Shown: piece by piece, positions 1 to 10,686 of the stretch
How the letters are laid out: each line of letters begins with the position of its first letter
How positions within the stretch are numbered: position 1 is the stretch's first letter
DNA from: Entomortierella parvispora
Lineage: Eukaryota > Mortierellomycota > Mortierellomycetes > Mortierellales > Mortierellaceae
NCBI GenBank assembly: GCA_963573315.1
Contig: OY752145.1
Coordinates: forward strand, 310,001 to 374,000
Direction of reading: 5' to 3'
Length of the DNA stretch: 64,000 nt
Notes under the pieces: generated by a model
The model's input: the letters and a program-made list of their open reading frames with translations, nothing else
The model's database searches: none
Told to the model about the DNA's origin: nothing
Made by a program: the position numbers and the translations under genes

Positions 1-146
1 TTCCTGAAAATAGCCCCATGTGAGGAAGCAAGAATAGATGCTATAGTGGGAAAGAAAAGGAGAGGTTAAAAAAAATAGATCCAAGGGCTGATCAGGCAGA
101 TCGCTCGTCTTCCTTACCCAGCTACACAAGCAGCAAGTTTTAGCAT
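1..146 (-). CDS. HUT1: Hut1/SLC35B1-like nucleotide-sugar transporter, 5' end only
   Basis: Partial gene running off the left edge. Exon 1 is 146..118 (ATG at 146-144, reading MLKLAACVAG). It is followed by a GTAAGG donor at 117 and a pyrimidine-rich acceptor ending in TAG at 43-41. Exon 2 continues 40..1 in phase and reads IYSCFLTWGYFQE. The first transmembrane segment of the Hut1/SLC35B1 family has this form (GIY..FLTW...QE). The family comprises multi-pass ER membrane proteins linked to UDP-galactose or ATP/ADP exchange across the ER membrane. Only about 23 residues are visible, so the assignment rests on the motif and clean splice phase. Any other member of the drug/metabolite transporter superfamily is possible. 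Confidence 0.55.
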
Positions 147-2051
147 CGTCCTCTGGTCGCGATATGTGAGAGGGATGGGCAACGAGAGGGAAGGTGAGTG
201 CAGGCAAGGGAGGAGGAAGAACCAAGGGTCTCAGGAGGCGAGAAGGGGTTGTCCGTTGATTTTGGTCGAGGTCGAAGTCGAGGTCGAGAGGAGGTGCTTG
301 GATCAGGTTAAGAAGGGGGGAGGAGAGTATGAAGGACCGAAGGAAGGAAGGAAAGAAAGAAGGTGGGTCCGCGTGGTTGTGATGATGAGAGGGGGGGGGT
401 GAGTGAATCAAAGAATGAAATGAATGAATGGATGAATGAAAAGAGATGAAGAGGAGAGGAGAAGAGAAAGAGAGAATGGAACAAGGAGTCCTCCTTCCTC
501 CTCTTTGTTCATTCTCAGTGAACTTTTTCCTCTCATCCCCCAGAGGTTCATCCACGCTTCCTTGTGTGCACACAGACAGACAGCGACAGACAAAAAAAAG
601 AAATCTCCTTTGGCTGGCCGCAAGGTTCTGTCTTTTCTAGCCGATTGTCCTGCCTTGAGAGCACTGCACCAAAAGGGCATCGTCCCTGTCTCCCCCTTCC
701 CTCCCTTCCCCCCAGCCAGCCAGCCAATGCTGTGCGGGAGAAGTAAAAATAACAATTGGGCTTGGGTTTCTCCACCGCAATGCATCTCCTTCCTTTGCAA
801 TGTTGTGAAGTATGAACACCCCAAAAAAGAAGTGCGCGCGTTTCAATGGTGTCTTTCCCTTCCGTTTGACCAAGACCAGCCCTCTTCCCAGGAACAACAC
901 ACGTTCGTTCCTCTGCTGCTGGGTGGTGACTCTCAGTCTCAGCGGAGGTTCAAAGCCGTCGATGAACAAAAGCGAGTCTCCTCCGCTTCGAGGACTTGCC
1001 CGCTTGGCCGCGATGGTTCATGGTCGAGCTGACCTCACCGACCTCCCCACCTCCCCTCCCTCTCCCCCTCTTTCCTGCTGCTTCTTGCTGCCCAGGAAGC
1101 TCCCCCTGTTCCCGATTGATTGCTCTCGAGATTTGATTTCCGTTGTTTTGCCGCCTCTGCTGCTGCTGCCGCTGTTGCTGACATTCCAAGTTCGTGCTCT
1201 TTCCACGCTTGTTTGTTGGTTGATTCATCTCGCTCTCCTCTCCTTCTGCTGTTGTCGCTCACAACGAAAAGAACCCTTCCATTTGCACTACCATGCTCCG
1301 TTGCTCTTTTTGCCCATGTCGACTATTGCATTGCTCATCCATCTTATCCTTCAGCTTATTTGTTCGTTCCTCATTCATCCGTAAGCACCCCGCTTCTCTC
1401 TTTTTTTTTTGCTTCAACCCGAGAAATTGGATGTATTTTGTTTCCAGTCTAGGGACAAACACGCCATTTCCGGCTGGCAAAAGGGTTAGCAGGGAAGCAG
1501 GGAGGCTAGCCTCTCTGTGCGACACAGCCACAGCACAAGCTGGCCCAACTTGCGGTCCAATCATCTCATCAGCTTCGTCCTCATTCCATCCTCATTTCCT
1601 CATTCTTATTCTCTTATTCCCATCCTCATCTTCATTGTCTCTTCCTTTTTCTGATACCATTGCACACGATCGCGTCAGCCTTCTAGTGACCGAGACACGA
1701 AAACTCTGACATAGCCTCGTTGCTTAGCCCCAAACACACACCAGAGTCATGTAAGAGCTGCGGCAGCTAGGCAGTGCGAACCCTGAAAGACATCAAAGTG
1801 CTGCGACAGCTCTTTCTGTTCTAGAGTTGCTGCGCACGACGGCAATTGACCGACGTTGCCACCGTGGTTTCTGCGGTTCTCACTTCCCTATAAGAGGGGG
1901 GCTCTCCCCTCCAATTTCAATTGACTCACGCTATCCTCAGCTCCTCTTTCATCTCTTCTCGACTTTCTTCTCCTGGTGCCAATTGTTTGATCAATTGACC
2001 TTCCTCCAGTCCTTGAACCACTAGCAACAAAGTAGAACAATCCGAAAAATC
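147..2051. other. long divergent intergenic region, pyrimidine-rich
   Basis: About 1.9 kb between the start of the Hut1-like gene (leftward) and the NADAR gene (rightward). The first 350 bases are purine-rich (GGA/GAA repeats, GAAT repeats near 411-440). From about 480 to 1720 the plus strand is strongly C/T-rich, as in the leaders of the neighbouring genes. Several open frames cross it but they are low-complexity Ser/Pro/Leu translations with no splice logic or motif, so I call no gene. Confidence 0.5.
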
Positions 2052-2673
2052 ATGAAGGACAATCTCAATTTTTACCGTCAAGGAGACGCGTTTGGCGAGT
2101 TTTCCAATTTCTGGCATGCCCCAATCACCATCGCAGGCGTGGAATGGCCCACGACCGAGCACTATTTCCAAGGTCAAAAGTTTGCGCTCGCAGACGATCT
2201 GAAATATGTGGAATTGATCCGTATGGCTCCCACGGCCGGCGACGCAGCCACGATGGGTCGTAACCGTAGATGGCCATTGAGGGCCGATTGGGAAGAGGTC
2301 AAGGATGATATCATGCGTGAATGTGTAAAGCAAAAGTTTTTCCAGCATCCTGATCTTGCAAAGGTGCTTAAAAGCACTGGTGAGAGATATCTTGTTGGTG
2401 AGTCTGCGTGTCCTCTTTTCTTATTCTGTTGTGAATGAGAGTGGGATGACTATGAAAAAAGGGTATGAATGTTTGTTTGATTGAAGCGTTTCCTTTTCTT
2501 TTCTCTTCGTAGAGCACACCAAGAATGACAGATACTGGGCAGATGGTGGTGATGGCAAGGGCAAGAACATGTTGGGGTTGATTTTGATGGAGGTTCGTGA
2601 GGCGCTCGCAAACATGTCTGAGGAGGAAATCGCCAATGAGGTAGAGGAAGCCCGTGGCTTGAAAGACGTATAG
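2052..2673 (+). CDS. NADAR-domain protein (YbiA-like N-glycosidase family)
   Basis: Two exons, 2052-2397 and 2513-2673, 168 residues; the intron is GTGAGT..TAG and rejoins in phase. The whole protein is one NADAR domain. The N-terminal block reads FGEFSNFWHAPITIAGVEWP and is followed by TTEHYFQGQKF. The C-terminal block after the intron includes NDRYWADGGDGKGKNMLG. Both are hallmarks of the family. Family knowledge: YbiA/NADAR proteins cleave N-glycosidic bonds of riboflavin-biosynthesis intermediates, and some remove ADP-ribose from guanine in DNA. Which substrate applies here cannot be read from sequence. The protein lacks a targeting signal, so it is probably cytosolic or nuclear. The start is the first ATG after a pyrimidine-rich leader, and the next residues already match the domain start. 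Confidence 0.9.
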
Positions 2674-3364
2674 GAGAGTTGTGAATAGCAATTGAGCGCG
2701 TTGCGGTCCAGAATAAAAGTCGGGCTCTTGAGCCTGCACATGCAACTTTTTAAACAGAACTCGGGGAGAGAGGCGAGGAGAGGGAGAAGGGAGAAAGAAG
2801 ACAGAGGAAAGGGGAGAGGCACGCGACCACGCAAACAAAAGCGAGACAAATGGAAAGAAAACGAGACACGCCGGGAATCCCATCTCGGTCTGATCTTGGA
2901 TTTTGGTGGCGTATGGCGGTGAGATCAGATTGCGGTCAGCGTGTTGTGCGATTGGCTGGCGGGGGGTGTGCATTTCTGTCCCATGGAAGCCCATCCGCGT
3001 TGCGTTGGGGCAAACCCTCCTCTCCTGCTCCTGCTGCCCGCTGGCCGGCACCCTGCCCATGGCGCACTCGGTCGCAGGCCAGGAATGAAGCTCAATGACC
3101 TCCAGCTGCATCCTCTCTTCCGGTGCATTCTGAGGTGCTGTGAAGCCATGAAGGAGAGAGTGCTTTTTTTCCTTTCTCATCTCGACTCTCTTTTTGACGT
3201 GATCACCCGTGTCAGACGAAAGTGAGGTTTGACCCCGGTTTGTTCTTTCTTTGTTTCTTGAACTTTCTCTTCTCCCCCCACCGCTCTTTCCTCTCTTCCT
3301 TCATTCTCCTTTTACGCTACACTCTTCCTTCCCTCCATCCACGCCTAACCAAGCCAATCTCTAC
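2674..3364. other. intergenic region between NADAR gene and choline kinase
   Basis: About 690 bases in tandem orientation. The first half is the presumed 3' flank of the NADAR gene, with AATAAA at about 2712. A purine-rich stretch lies around 2760-2880. The last 150 bases (3220-3360) are T/C-rich, matching the leader of the next gene. No credible coding exon was seen. Confidence 0.4.
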
Positions 3365-5439
3365 ATGACAAACGCCCTCCTGCCCTCTGACTCGGGCGCT
3401 CCCCATCACCCCGAGGCCACCTTAAAAAAGATCCCTCCTCACACCGACGAAATCGAGGACGATGCCAGCTTGGAGGATTCCACTGCACTCGTCGTCGAGA
3501 CCTCATGGCAGCAACAGCCCATTCGCCTCCCCGCCTACACTCCCTCGCAAGCTGCCAAAGACATTACACGCGATTCGCCCCCAACAACGCCCGTCGATGA
3601 TCCCATTCATCTTTCAGGCTCTAAAAAGCATTTTGGATTCTCATCCCGCCAATCCAGAGCCTCGTCCATCTTTCCATGGCAGAAGCACAAGCCTGCCGTC
3701 TTTCATCAGTACTCTCCTCACCGTCCCCCATTGAGCAAACGGTCCAGTCTTGCGGGCCTCAAGGTTCTGCCTGCAATGTCCCCAGACCCTGTGATGACCA
3801 TGAACGACCAAGAGTTGGACCTGTAAGTACACAAAGCTTTGATGTTGTTGTCTCTGTTTGTTCAGCCACGTCTGCTCGCGTGCCCATCCACTTGTACGCC
3901 CAACATGAATTTTGACCACAAACATGTTCTTCTTTTGGCGCGTGATTTTTGGTATGCTGCATTAGGTCTTTGAAGGGCGAACCTTTGGCCAAGCGAGTGC
4001 TGGAGCTCCTGCATTTGATGCATGTCCAGGACTGGTCAGAAATCACGGATCATACAACCTTGAAACTCGACCGTATTAGTGGAGCCATGACCAACTGTAT
4101 CTATCTCGTCTCTGGACCCTCTCGTCAAGGAGAAACGCTCCCACGCAAAGTCTTGCTCAGAGTATATGGCATTGGTCTTGAATCTCTGTTTTCACGAGAG
4201 AATGAGTTGCACTGGCTTCAAAACCTCTCGACCATGGATATCGGACCATCTCTGCTGGGCATCTTTTTGAACGGGCGCTTTGAGCAATATGTGGAATCAA
4301 CGACATTGACCAAAGAGGATCTTCGGGACCCAAGGACATCACGCCATATCGCTCACCGCATGTGCGAACTTCACAACATCGTCAACGTCTTCCCACCCCC
4401 CGAGGGAACAATCCCTCAGTCACAAGCCAACATTGCAAAGTGGATTCCTTTGGCCAAAGCTGCAATTGGCAAGATTATTGCCAAGGATCCCTCCAAGAAG
4501 GCCGATTTGGAGGAACTTGACTTTGACAGGCTGCTGGTCGAGATTGACGAGGTTCATCGAGAGCTTCTCACTGTTCACTCACCTCTTGTCTTTGCTCATA
4601 ACGACGTAAGTGGGGTTTCTTTTTCAATCGTCGAATACTGATTGAACTCGTTTTGATGGCTAAATCTTTGACCTTTGGATCTACTATCGTTTCCCTTCAA
4701 TTAGACTCAATATGGCAACATTTTGAGAACAACGGATGAGGATGGCGAGTTGGTCGTTATCGACTTTGAGTATGCAGGATACAACACGCGCGCGTTTGAT
4801 ATCGCAAACCATTTCTGTGAATGGACCGCCGATTACCACTCTGAGCGTCCCTCGATCATGCATCCCGATCGCTACCCAACCAAGGCGGAGCAGTTGAACT
4901 TTTTGGAGGCGTATATGGAGGCCGAGATTGCCATGGCTGGTTACCATTTGACGGCCATCAACATGGAAAAGTATGCAAAGACCAGTAAACGCAAGTCGAT
5001 CGGCCAGGCTCTAACGCATGGTTTAGCCCACGTGGCAGCAGCAGCTTCGACGGCCCTGAAGCCCCGACCTTCGACCGAGTTTCTTAAGGAGGAGCAGGCA
5101 GTGGCTGCTGCGGTCAATGGAGAGAACGCAGAGCAGAGCAACAGCAATGACTCTAAAAACCCATCAGCAGCTATCAGTGCAGGAGAACATGAAAACGATC
5201 GAGTGGTCCCAAGAAAGAAGAGCAACGGAGGTGATGGTAGTGGTGGTGTGACCAAGGCCGAGATTCTCGACAGCATGTACAAAGAGGTCAACAAGTTTGC
5301 ATTGACCTCTCACATCATGTGGGGTCTTTGGGGTTTGCACCAGGCTACCCAGAGTGATATCGACTTTGACTATGTGGAGTATGCACTCCAGCGTTTGAAC
5401 GAGTTCAGACGTCGCCGGCCTGAATTTATGTCCTTGTAA
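3365..5439 (+). CDS. CKI1: choline/ethanolamine kinase
   Basis: Three exons (3365-3822, 3966-4605, 4705-5439) giving about 610 residues. Residues 1-150 are a Ser/Pro/Arg-rich, probably disordered extension. The kinase lies at about 155-610. It shows the aminoglycoside-kinase-like fold signatures: HNDTQYGNIL across the second intron (H364, N365, D366, N371; Brenner motif), then VVIDFEYAGYNTRAFDIANH and FCEW, the choline-kinase motif. A hydrophilic insertion (about residues 460-545, rich in Asn, Ser, Glu and Lys) precedes the C-terminal helix. The enzyme phosphorylates choline and/or ethanolamine with ATP, the first step of the Kennedy pathway; the preferred substrate cannot be decided. An in-frame ATG-less stretch runs upstream to 3251 but is hydrophobic low-complexity leader, so I start at 3365. 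AATAAA at 5457-5462 is the likely 3' signal. Confidence 0.9.
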
Positions 5440-5560
5440 ACTATTCACGCAACACTAATAAACATCATTTTTTTTTATGATAATCAATCAAGAGCAAAGA
5501 TGTGAAGTAGGGAGGCTCTTTATAAAGAAATGATATTATTGTGTGAAGGTTGCTTCAGCT

Positions 5561-6913
5561 TTAGTGGGAGGACAAAAAGGCCTTCATGTCAAACTGCAGG
5601 GAGCCTTCCTCCTTGAGAACCACGCCCTTTTCCGTGACAACAGCCGAGATCAACTCTGCAGGCGTAACATCAAACGATGGGTTCCAAACACCGATTCCGC
5701 GAGCAGCAACAGCAATGGTCTCGCTCACCACCGTTTGCTGATCCGCGGTCTTCCTGAACTGAACCTCTGCTCCTGAGGAGGCTTCCACGACGGGTCCTCT
5801 CAATGTGGTCACCTCGACTGCAGGACGGACTTCAATGTGAATCTCCTTGCCCGATGCAATGTTCAAATCAACCGAGGTCGAAGGAGCTGCGACAATGAAA
5901 GGAATGTTGTGGTAGCGAGCCGTGATCGCCAGCTGGTAGGTTCCAATCTTGTTGGCAGTGTCACCGTTGGCAGCCACACGATCAGCGCCGACCACAATGG
6001 CAGCAATCTTGTCTCCGTGCTGAGCCAAAAGGGCCGAAGCCATCGAGTCCGTGATCAAGGTCGAGGGAATCTTTTCGTAAACGAGCTCATAAGCGGTCAG
6101 ACGAGACCCTTGGTTGTAAGGGCGAGTCTCTGTGCAGTAGGCGTGCGTGAGCTTTTGTTGACCGGCCAAAGCGCGAATGATTCCCAATGCGGTTCCATAT
6201 CCTGCAGTCGCCAAAGATCTACAGAAGCACGTCAGATTCAGAGAAAATTGATCGGACACATTTTCCAACAAAAACCTTTCCCACGAGATCCAGGGCATGG
6301 GCCCATCAATTTGCATTCCCTTCCTGTTTTTTCCCTTTGCCTTTTCATCTCTCTACACCTCCTCTCCATTCCGGATATTTCCTTACCCAGTGTTGCAGTG
6401 GGTGATGACTCGGAGGTCTTCACCGCCACGCCAGACGTCGAGGATATATTCAGCGCCAAACTTTCCAATGTTCATGTTATCCTTGACATCGTCTTCCAAC
6501 ATCTTTTCCGACAACTCCAGGTACTTGTTGACCACATCTGCTCCCGAGACGCCTTCCTTGACTCCAGTTTCCTGAACGCCCTTGGCGAGTTTGTGAGCAG
6601 CGTCAAACAAGTTGACAGCGGTGGGACGAGAGGTCTTGAGGTACTCGAGAGACTCCAACACAAACGCCACGGCATCCTGGGCAGTGGTGAGACGAGGAGC
6701 TGTCTCGGGGTCGACGAGGACAACGGCCAAGGTCAAAGCGGCAACAATGGCGATGGCGGGAGCACCACGGACCTTCATGGTCTTGATGGCATCGTGACCG
6801 AGAGCAAGAGAGTTGATTGGAATGTACAGGGTCTCGTGGGGGAGGAGGAGCTGGTCAATGATCTCGAGCGAGCCGCGCTGGTAACGGATGGCCTGCAGGG
6901 TAGCGCCGGTCAT
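5561..6913 (-). CDS. MRI1: methylthioribose-1-phosphate isomerase
   Basis: Two exons on the minus strand, 6913-6387 and 6218-5561, 394 residues. The single intron (GTAAGG..TAG) interrupts the catalytic loop, with ITHCNTG ending exon 1 and [17 protein letters not shown] opening exon 2. This motif holds the catalytic cysteine (about residue 173). Further on, [21 protein letters not shown] contributes the catalytic aspartate. The N-terminal block with [10 protein letters not shown] is also typical. The enzyme converts 5-methylthioribose-1-phosphate to the ribulose form in the methionine salvage pathway; the fold is shared with eIF2B alpha. It ends LSSH with no targeting signal and is probably cytosolic. 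It is convergent with the choline kinase (121 bases between stop codons) and divergent from the oxygenase at 7150. Confidence 0.95.
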
Positions 6914-7149
6914 GTTGAAAGTTGTTTTGGAGGAGATGGAGGGAAGGGAGGAAGGAGGAAGCAAAGATGGGTGCATGTGCACACTGCAGGCAGAGTGTGA
7001 TCACAGAGACAGGAACAACGATGGTGGCAACAGCAGTCACCGGTTCCTCCAGTTACTGCAAGACACGGCTGGGGATGGACCACACGGGGCGCGTGCGTCG
7101 GTCGGTCTCTTTCCTTCTCTTTCCCACCCTCCGCCCGACATCCACCTTC
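6914..7149. promoter_or_regulatory. short divergent promoter, MRI1 / oxygenase
   Basis: Only 236 bases separate the start codons of MRI1 (leftward) and the 2OG oxygenase (rightward), so both promoters must lie here. It holds a purine-rich block (6920-6970) and a C/T-rich block (7100-7145) that serves as the leader of the rightward gene. No TATA box was recognised. Confidence 0.4.
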
Positions 7150-8544
7150 ATGCACACTCCAATGCTCAACGACGAAGCCACTGCGACCTCAGGAGTCAAC
7201 AGCTCCATCCCCGTCATCGACTTTAGTCTCTTCCAGTCCGACTCGGCCGAGTGCGCACGCCAGGTTCTCGCGGCCAGTCAAAACATTGGATTTTTTTATC
7301 TCAAGAACCATGGCGTCTCCCAGGACCTAATTGCCGAGATGTTTGATGCCTCGGAATCGTTCTTCAGTCAGCCAGTCAAGGTCAAGGCCCAGCGCATGAT
7401 CGGACCCGACAATATTGGATACTCGCCCATGAAGTCCGAGACGTAGGTCCCAGCTTTTTGCTTTGGAAAATAGTCAAAGTGTAGAAGAAAACCCCTGCCC
7501 CCGCACTATTACTGATAAGAAGGAATCGTGCGGCCCTTCTATCTCCGTTGGGCAATGCATAGACTTGACCCCGAGCACCAAAAAGTTGGAGACTTGAAAG
7601 AGTAAGTATTCTGCGTTTCCTGATTTTGAGTCTAGTCATGGTTGACAAACAAGGCGGCTGTCCTCTCTCGACTATTATCGCAGCACTTGAACAACTCTTA
7701 CTTCCATCATATATCAGGGCCTTCAACCTTCGCAAGTACTCGACCGAGGAAGAAACGTCCGCAGGATACTTTTCTCGTGGAGACAAAGAGACGCAACACA
7801 AAGTCGGTCTGTTTTTCAAAGGGCTGCACGAGCTGGCTAGGAAGGTCATGGAGTGCTTTGCCATTGGACTCCAGGTACCAGAGTCCGCTGGAGGACGACA
7901 CTACTTTGACAAGAGTCATACCTGGGAACAAAGTTCGGGAACGACCTTGCGCTTTCTTCATTACCCGAGTCAGCCAGGTGATCCAAACATACCTTTGGCC
8001 GGAAGGTAAGAGCTGATGAGCACAAGCATGAAAATCCGGGGAAGAAGGCCGGGATGAGTCGACAGTGTCGGTGTTTTAGACCGAAATTCTAATCTTGTTT
8101 TCTTTTCTTTGTTTGTGAAACAGCCATACGGACTATGGGTCGATCACCCTTTTGATGCAAAAGGACATTGCAGGACTTGAAGTCCAGGCATCGAGGACAC
8201 ACAAGGATGTACCCTGGGTAGCGGCACCAGTGATCCCAAACACAATCTTAGTCAACATTGCCGATCATTTGCAAATGTGGACCAATGGATTGCTCAAGTC
8301 GACCATGCATCGAGTCATGTACAACCCACAACAAATTAATCACTCTCGTTACTCGATCGCCTGCTTCATGCACGCCAACGATACAATGAAGCTGGATCCG
8401 ATCCCAACGCCATTGATCTCTCAGGAGATGCGAGCAGAGGCTGTGGAGTTTGAAGAGGCTCGACAAATGACTGCAGGTGAATACTTGACATGGAGACTCA
8501 GTCGATCCTACAACTATGACCAGCCGTTGGAAGAGAACCTTTGA
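7150..8544 (+). CDS. 2-oxoglutarate/Fe(II)-dependent oxygenase (isopenicillin N synthase-like)
   Basis: Four exons: 7150-7442, 7563-7601 (39 nt), 7718-8005 and 8124-8544; 346 residues. The N-terminal DIOX_N part reads IPVIDFSLFQ followed by ASQNIGFFYLKNHGVSQDLI. The catalytic core has SHTDYGSITLLMQ (iron ligands H208 and D210), then MHRVMYNPQQ (H269 as third ligand), then R282-Y-S284, the 2-oxoglutarate-binding RXS. All four key positions are present, so the enzyme should be active. The family includes plant and fungal hydroxylases, desaturases and cyclases; the substrate is unknown. There is no signal peptide. ATG at 7162 is an alternative start. AATAAA at 8708-8713 is a likely polyadenylation signal. 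Confidence 0.88.
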
Positions 8545-8994
8545 GGTGAGACGTCGCTGTCTTTTGTATCTTGCCTGTCCAAAATCTCAAAGAAGGGCCG
8601 GATCCTTGCCAATACGTGGCTTTCAATTGAGACAGCAGTATCTGTTATCGGCTATGTTGTCGAAGCTTTTGGAAGGAACGTGGTACTTTGTTCTCTTCAA
8701 GAATACCAATAAAACAAGTAGATTTTCATTCCTCACTTCTTTTTTATTTTATTATTATTTTTTTTTTTTGCTGTCCCTGTGCAGCTGAAAACTGTGCTAA
8801 AACATTTGGTCTTTTGGCAAAAGTCAAAACACTTGGTCAGGGCTGGTGATTGCCTGGATGAGTGATTGTCTGAACGAGACAATCAAGTCGGTTTGCAATT
8901 GAAGACCGGATACAATCAATATTAAGGAAGAATTCCGTTCAGATAGGAAACACTCAGGCAGTTTATTAACGCGGAAGATTATAACTAATTGACT

Positions 8995-9300
8995 CTTCGT
9001 ATTTCCACTTGCCTCGATCAGCCCGCAAGAACAATCTGTCACCTTTTCATTAATGAGCAGGATACAGCGTCGTTCATCAATTGTACCTGATTTGACGAAC
9101 AGCTTCATTCTCTTTTCGGAATTCTGTTAATCTCCACCAGCCCGCAAGTTTAATATATCGTTCTTCCTAGAAGTCAAAGTGACAGAAGCACGGTATAGTT
9201 GCACCTAGGTGCTAACCCAACCAGGTTGATTTCGTTTCTCTCCCGGTATTTCCACTTTTCCCGACTAGCTCGTAAGTAGAATTTGTCAACGACAAGGATG
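8995..9300. repeat. degenerate tandem repeat, probably decayed sequence
   Basis: Two related segments about 247 bases apart share GTATTTCCACTT followed by a CGA.TAGC.CG.AAG core. One starts near 8999 and the other near 9246. A weaker third copy of the CAGCCCGCAAG core lies near 9138. Read on the minus strand, the outer copies translate to similar peptides in different frames (about LFLRADRGKWKY and FYLRASREKWKY), each soon interrupted by stops. This fits an old duplicated coding relic, but similarity to any known element was not recognised. Confidence 0.45.
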
Positions 9301-9405
9301 CACTGTTTGCTTATCTGACGTGTTGACTTCAATCCGATCTTTAGTACTTCTGTTCATTCTTGTTCAAATAGTTAATCTGGTGAGAAATCTTGTGCCAAAC
9401 TGATC

Positions 9406-9636
9406 CTACTTTGCCGAATGCGCTCTGCTGAAAGAACGGCTCTTGGAGAAAGCCACGTTGTTACCTGAATATCTCCCTCCGATTTGTGTATTGTTGACTT
9501 GCACTGCAGCAACGAAGGTGGAGCCAACAACGGCTACAACAACGAGCAGGTAACTGAAAGTTGATTGTTGTGGTGGAGAGCAAGGAATTGAAAAGGTAGT
9601 GGATTGGAAAAAGAGGGACTTTGCAACAGTCTCCAT
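9406..9636 (-). CDS. small hypothetical open frame with hydrophobic segment
   Basis: A 76-codon frame starting at 9636 with one strongly hydrophobic segment (YLLVVVAVVGSTFVAAVQ) at about residues 29-46, resembling a signal anchor. A GTAACA donor at 9464 could end an exon there, but no convincing downstream exon was found. It may be the first exon of a decayed gene whose remains are the repeats at 8995-9300, or simple chance. No family was recognised. Confidence 0.2.
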   Translation of the reverse strand: METVAKSLFFQSTTFSIPCSPPQQSTFSYLLVVVAVVGSTFVAAVQVNNTQIGGRYSGNNVAFSKSRSFSRAHSAK

Positions 9637-10686
9637 TGCTGAAAGTAGTGTTGGAGATTGATGAAACTCAAAGTGGCCATTTACGAGGGTAAAGATAGGT
9701 AAAAACAGTAAGGGATCAGGATCTCACTTCGTTGTAGAGAGAACAAGGGCCGTCGGGTTTCGACGGCAGCGATGGGGATAGTCGGGAGTACCAAATCCGA
9801 GTAAGAAGGCCTTGGGAAAGGGTGCGGAGCGGAAAGAGAAGGGCCGTATGTGACGTTAATCGAGGGCAGGGGGAGCAATTGAACCGTCTCTTTCAGGGTT
9901 GGCCACGGAACGGGTGAAGTAATAAAAAAAAAAACTCATGCAGGTCCCTTGAAAATCTTCTTTGCTCTTGCAGCATGCGCAGTGCTAGGGGTGGGATAGA
10001 GTGAGGAGTTTGGATGACAGCGCGTCTGCGCATAAGAATTGAAGGGCGTGTTGTTGTCGTCCAAACAAACAAAAAAACAAATGGCCCGACCGTGCTGTGG
10101 GTAAAAAAAAAAGGATCAGATGATGTAACCGAGTCCAGGAACATGGGCACAGGACAAACAGGATTGAAAAGAGGCGCCTTCAAAGGGCATCGAACGCGAA
10201 CAAACGAGTCAGGGGACAAGGAAGGAGGTGTGAGCGCAACAGTGGGGCGCGCGAGACTCAAAGCACGAGCGCGAGTGCGAGTGTGAGAAAAGGAGAAGCT
10301 TTATCGTCAAGTCCTCCACAAAGCCATGGTGGAGAAGATCAAACATGTGGTTTTTTTTCATCTTCTTCAACGGTCAGGGCATTTGCATCAAAAGTGGAGG
10401 GTGCACATTTTTCATTTTATTTGTGGCTATTACGGGTTAAAGTGTCCATGAAGTGCGTATTAATAACAGGGACCAGAGGATTACGGTGTTTGATAGTAAC
10501 AAAATGGGGGGAAGGGAGAGTATGAATACAACGAAAAGAGGATATTAAGAGATAGAAAGAATATGTGGTGATATATCGAGTGGACCAGAGAGAACTGGGC
10601 TTTTTGGGTTCAACCTGCACGTCATAAGCCATTGCAACCTTGCGACTCGGAAGGAAAGAAGTAATTTTGGAGAGTATTCTTTCTCT

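Larger units (their letters stand above)
8545..10686. other. gene-poor region with relic repeats
   Basis: About 2.1 kb between the ends of two genes on opposite strands. It contains the 3' flank of the oxygenase with a T-rich tract at 8740-8770, the degenerate tandem repeat described separately (8995-9300), a short minus-strand open frame at 9406-9636, and AT-rich sequence to 10600. No multi-exon gene could be assembled. Confidence 0.5.

Noticed and set aside
436-1709. Several overlapping open frames up to 198 codons on both strands
   Set aside because: Translations are Ser/Pro/Leu low-complexity from a C/T-rich leader, mutually overlapping in several frames, with no motif or splice context.
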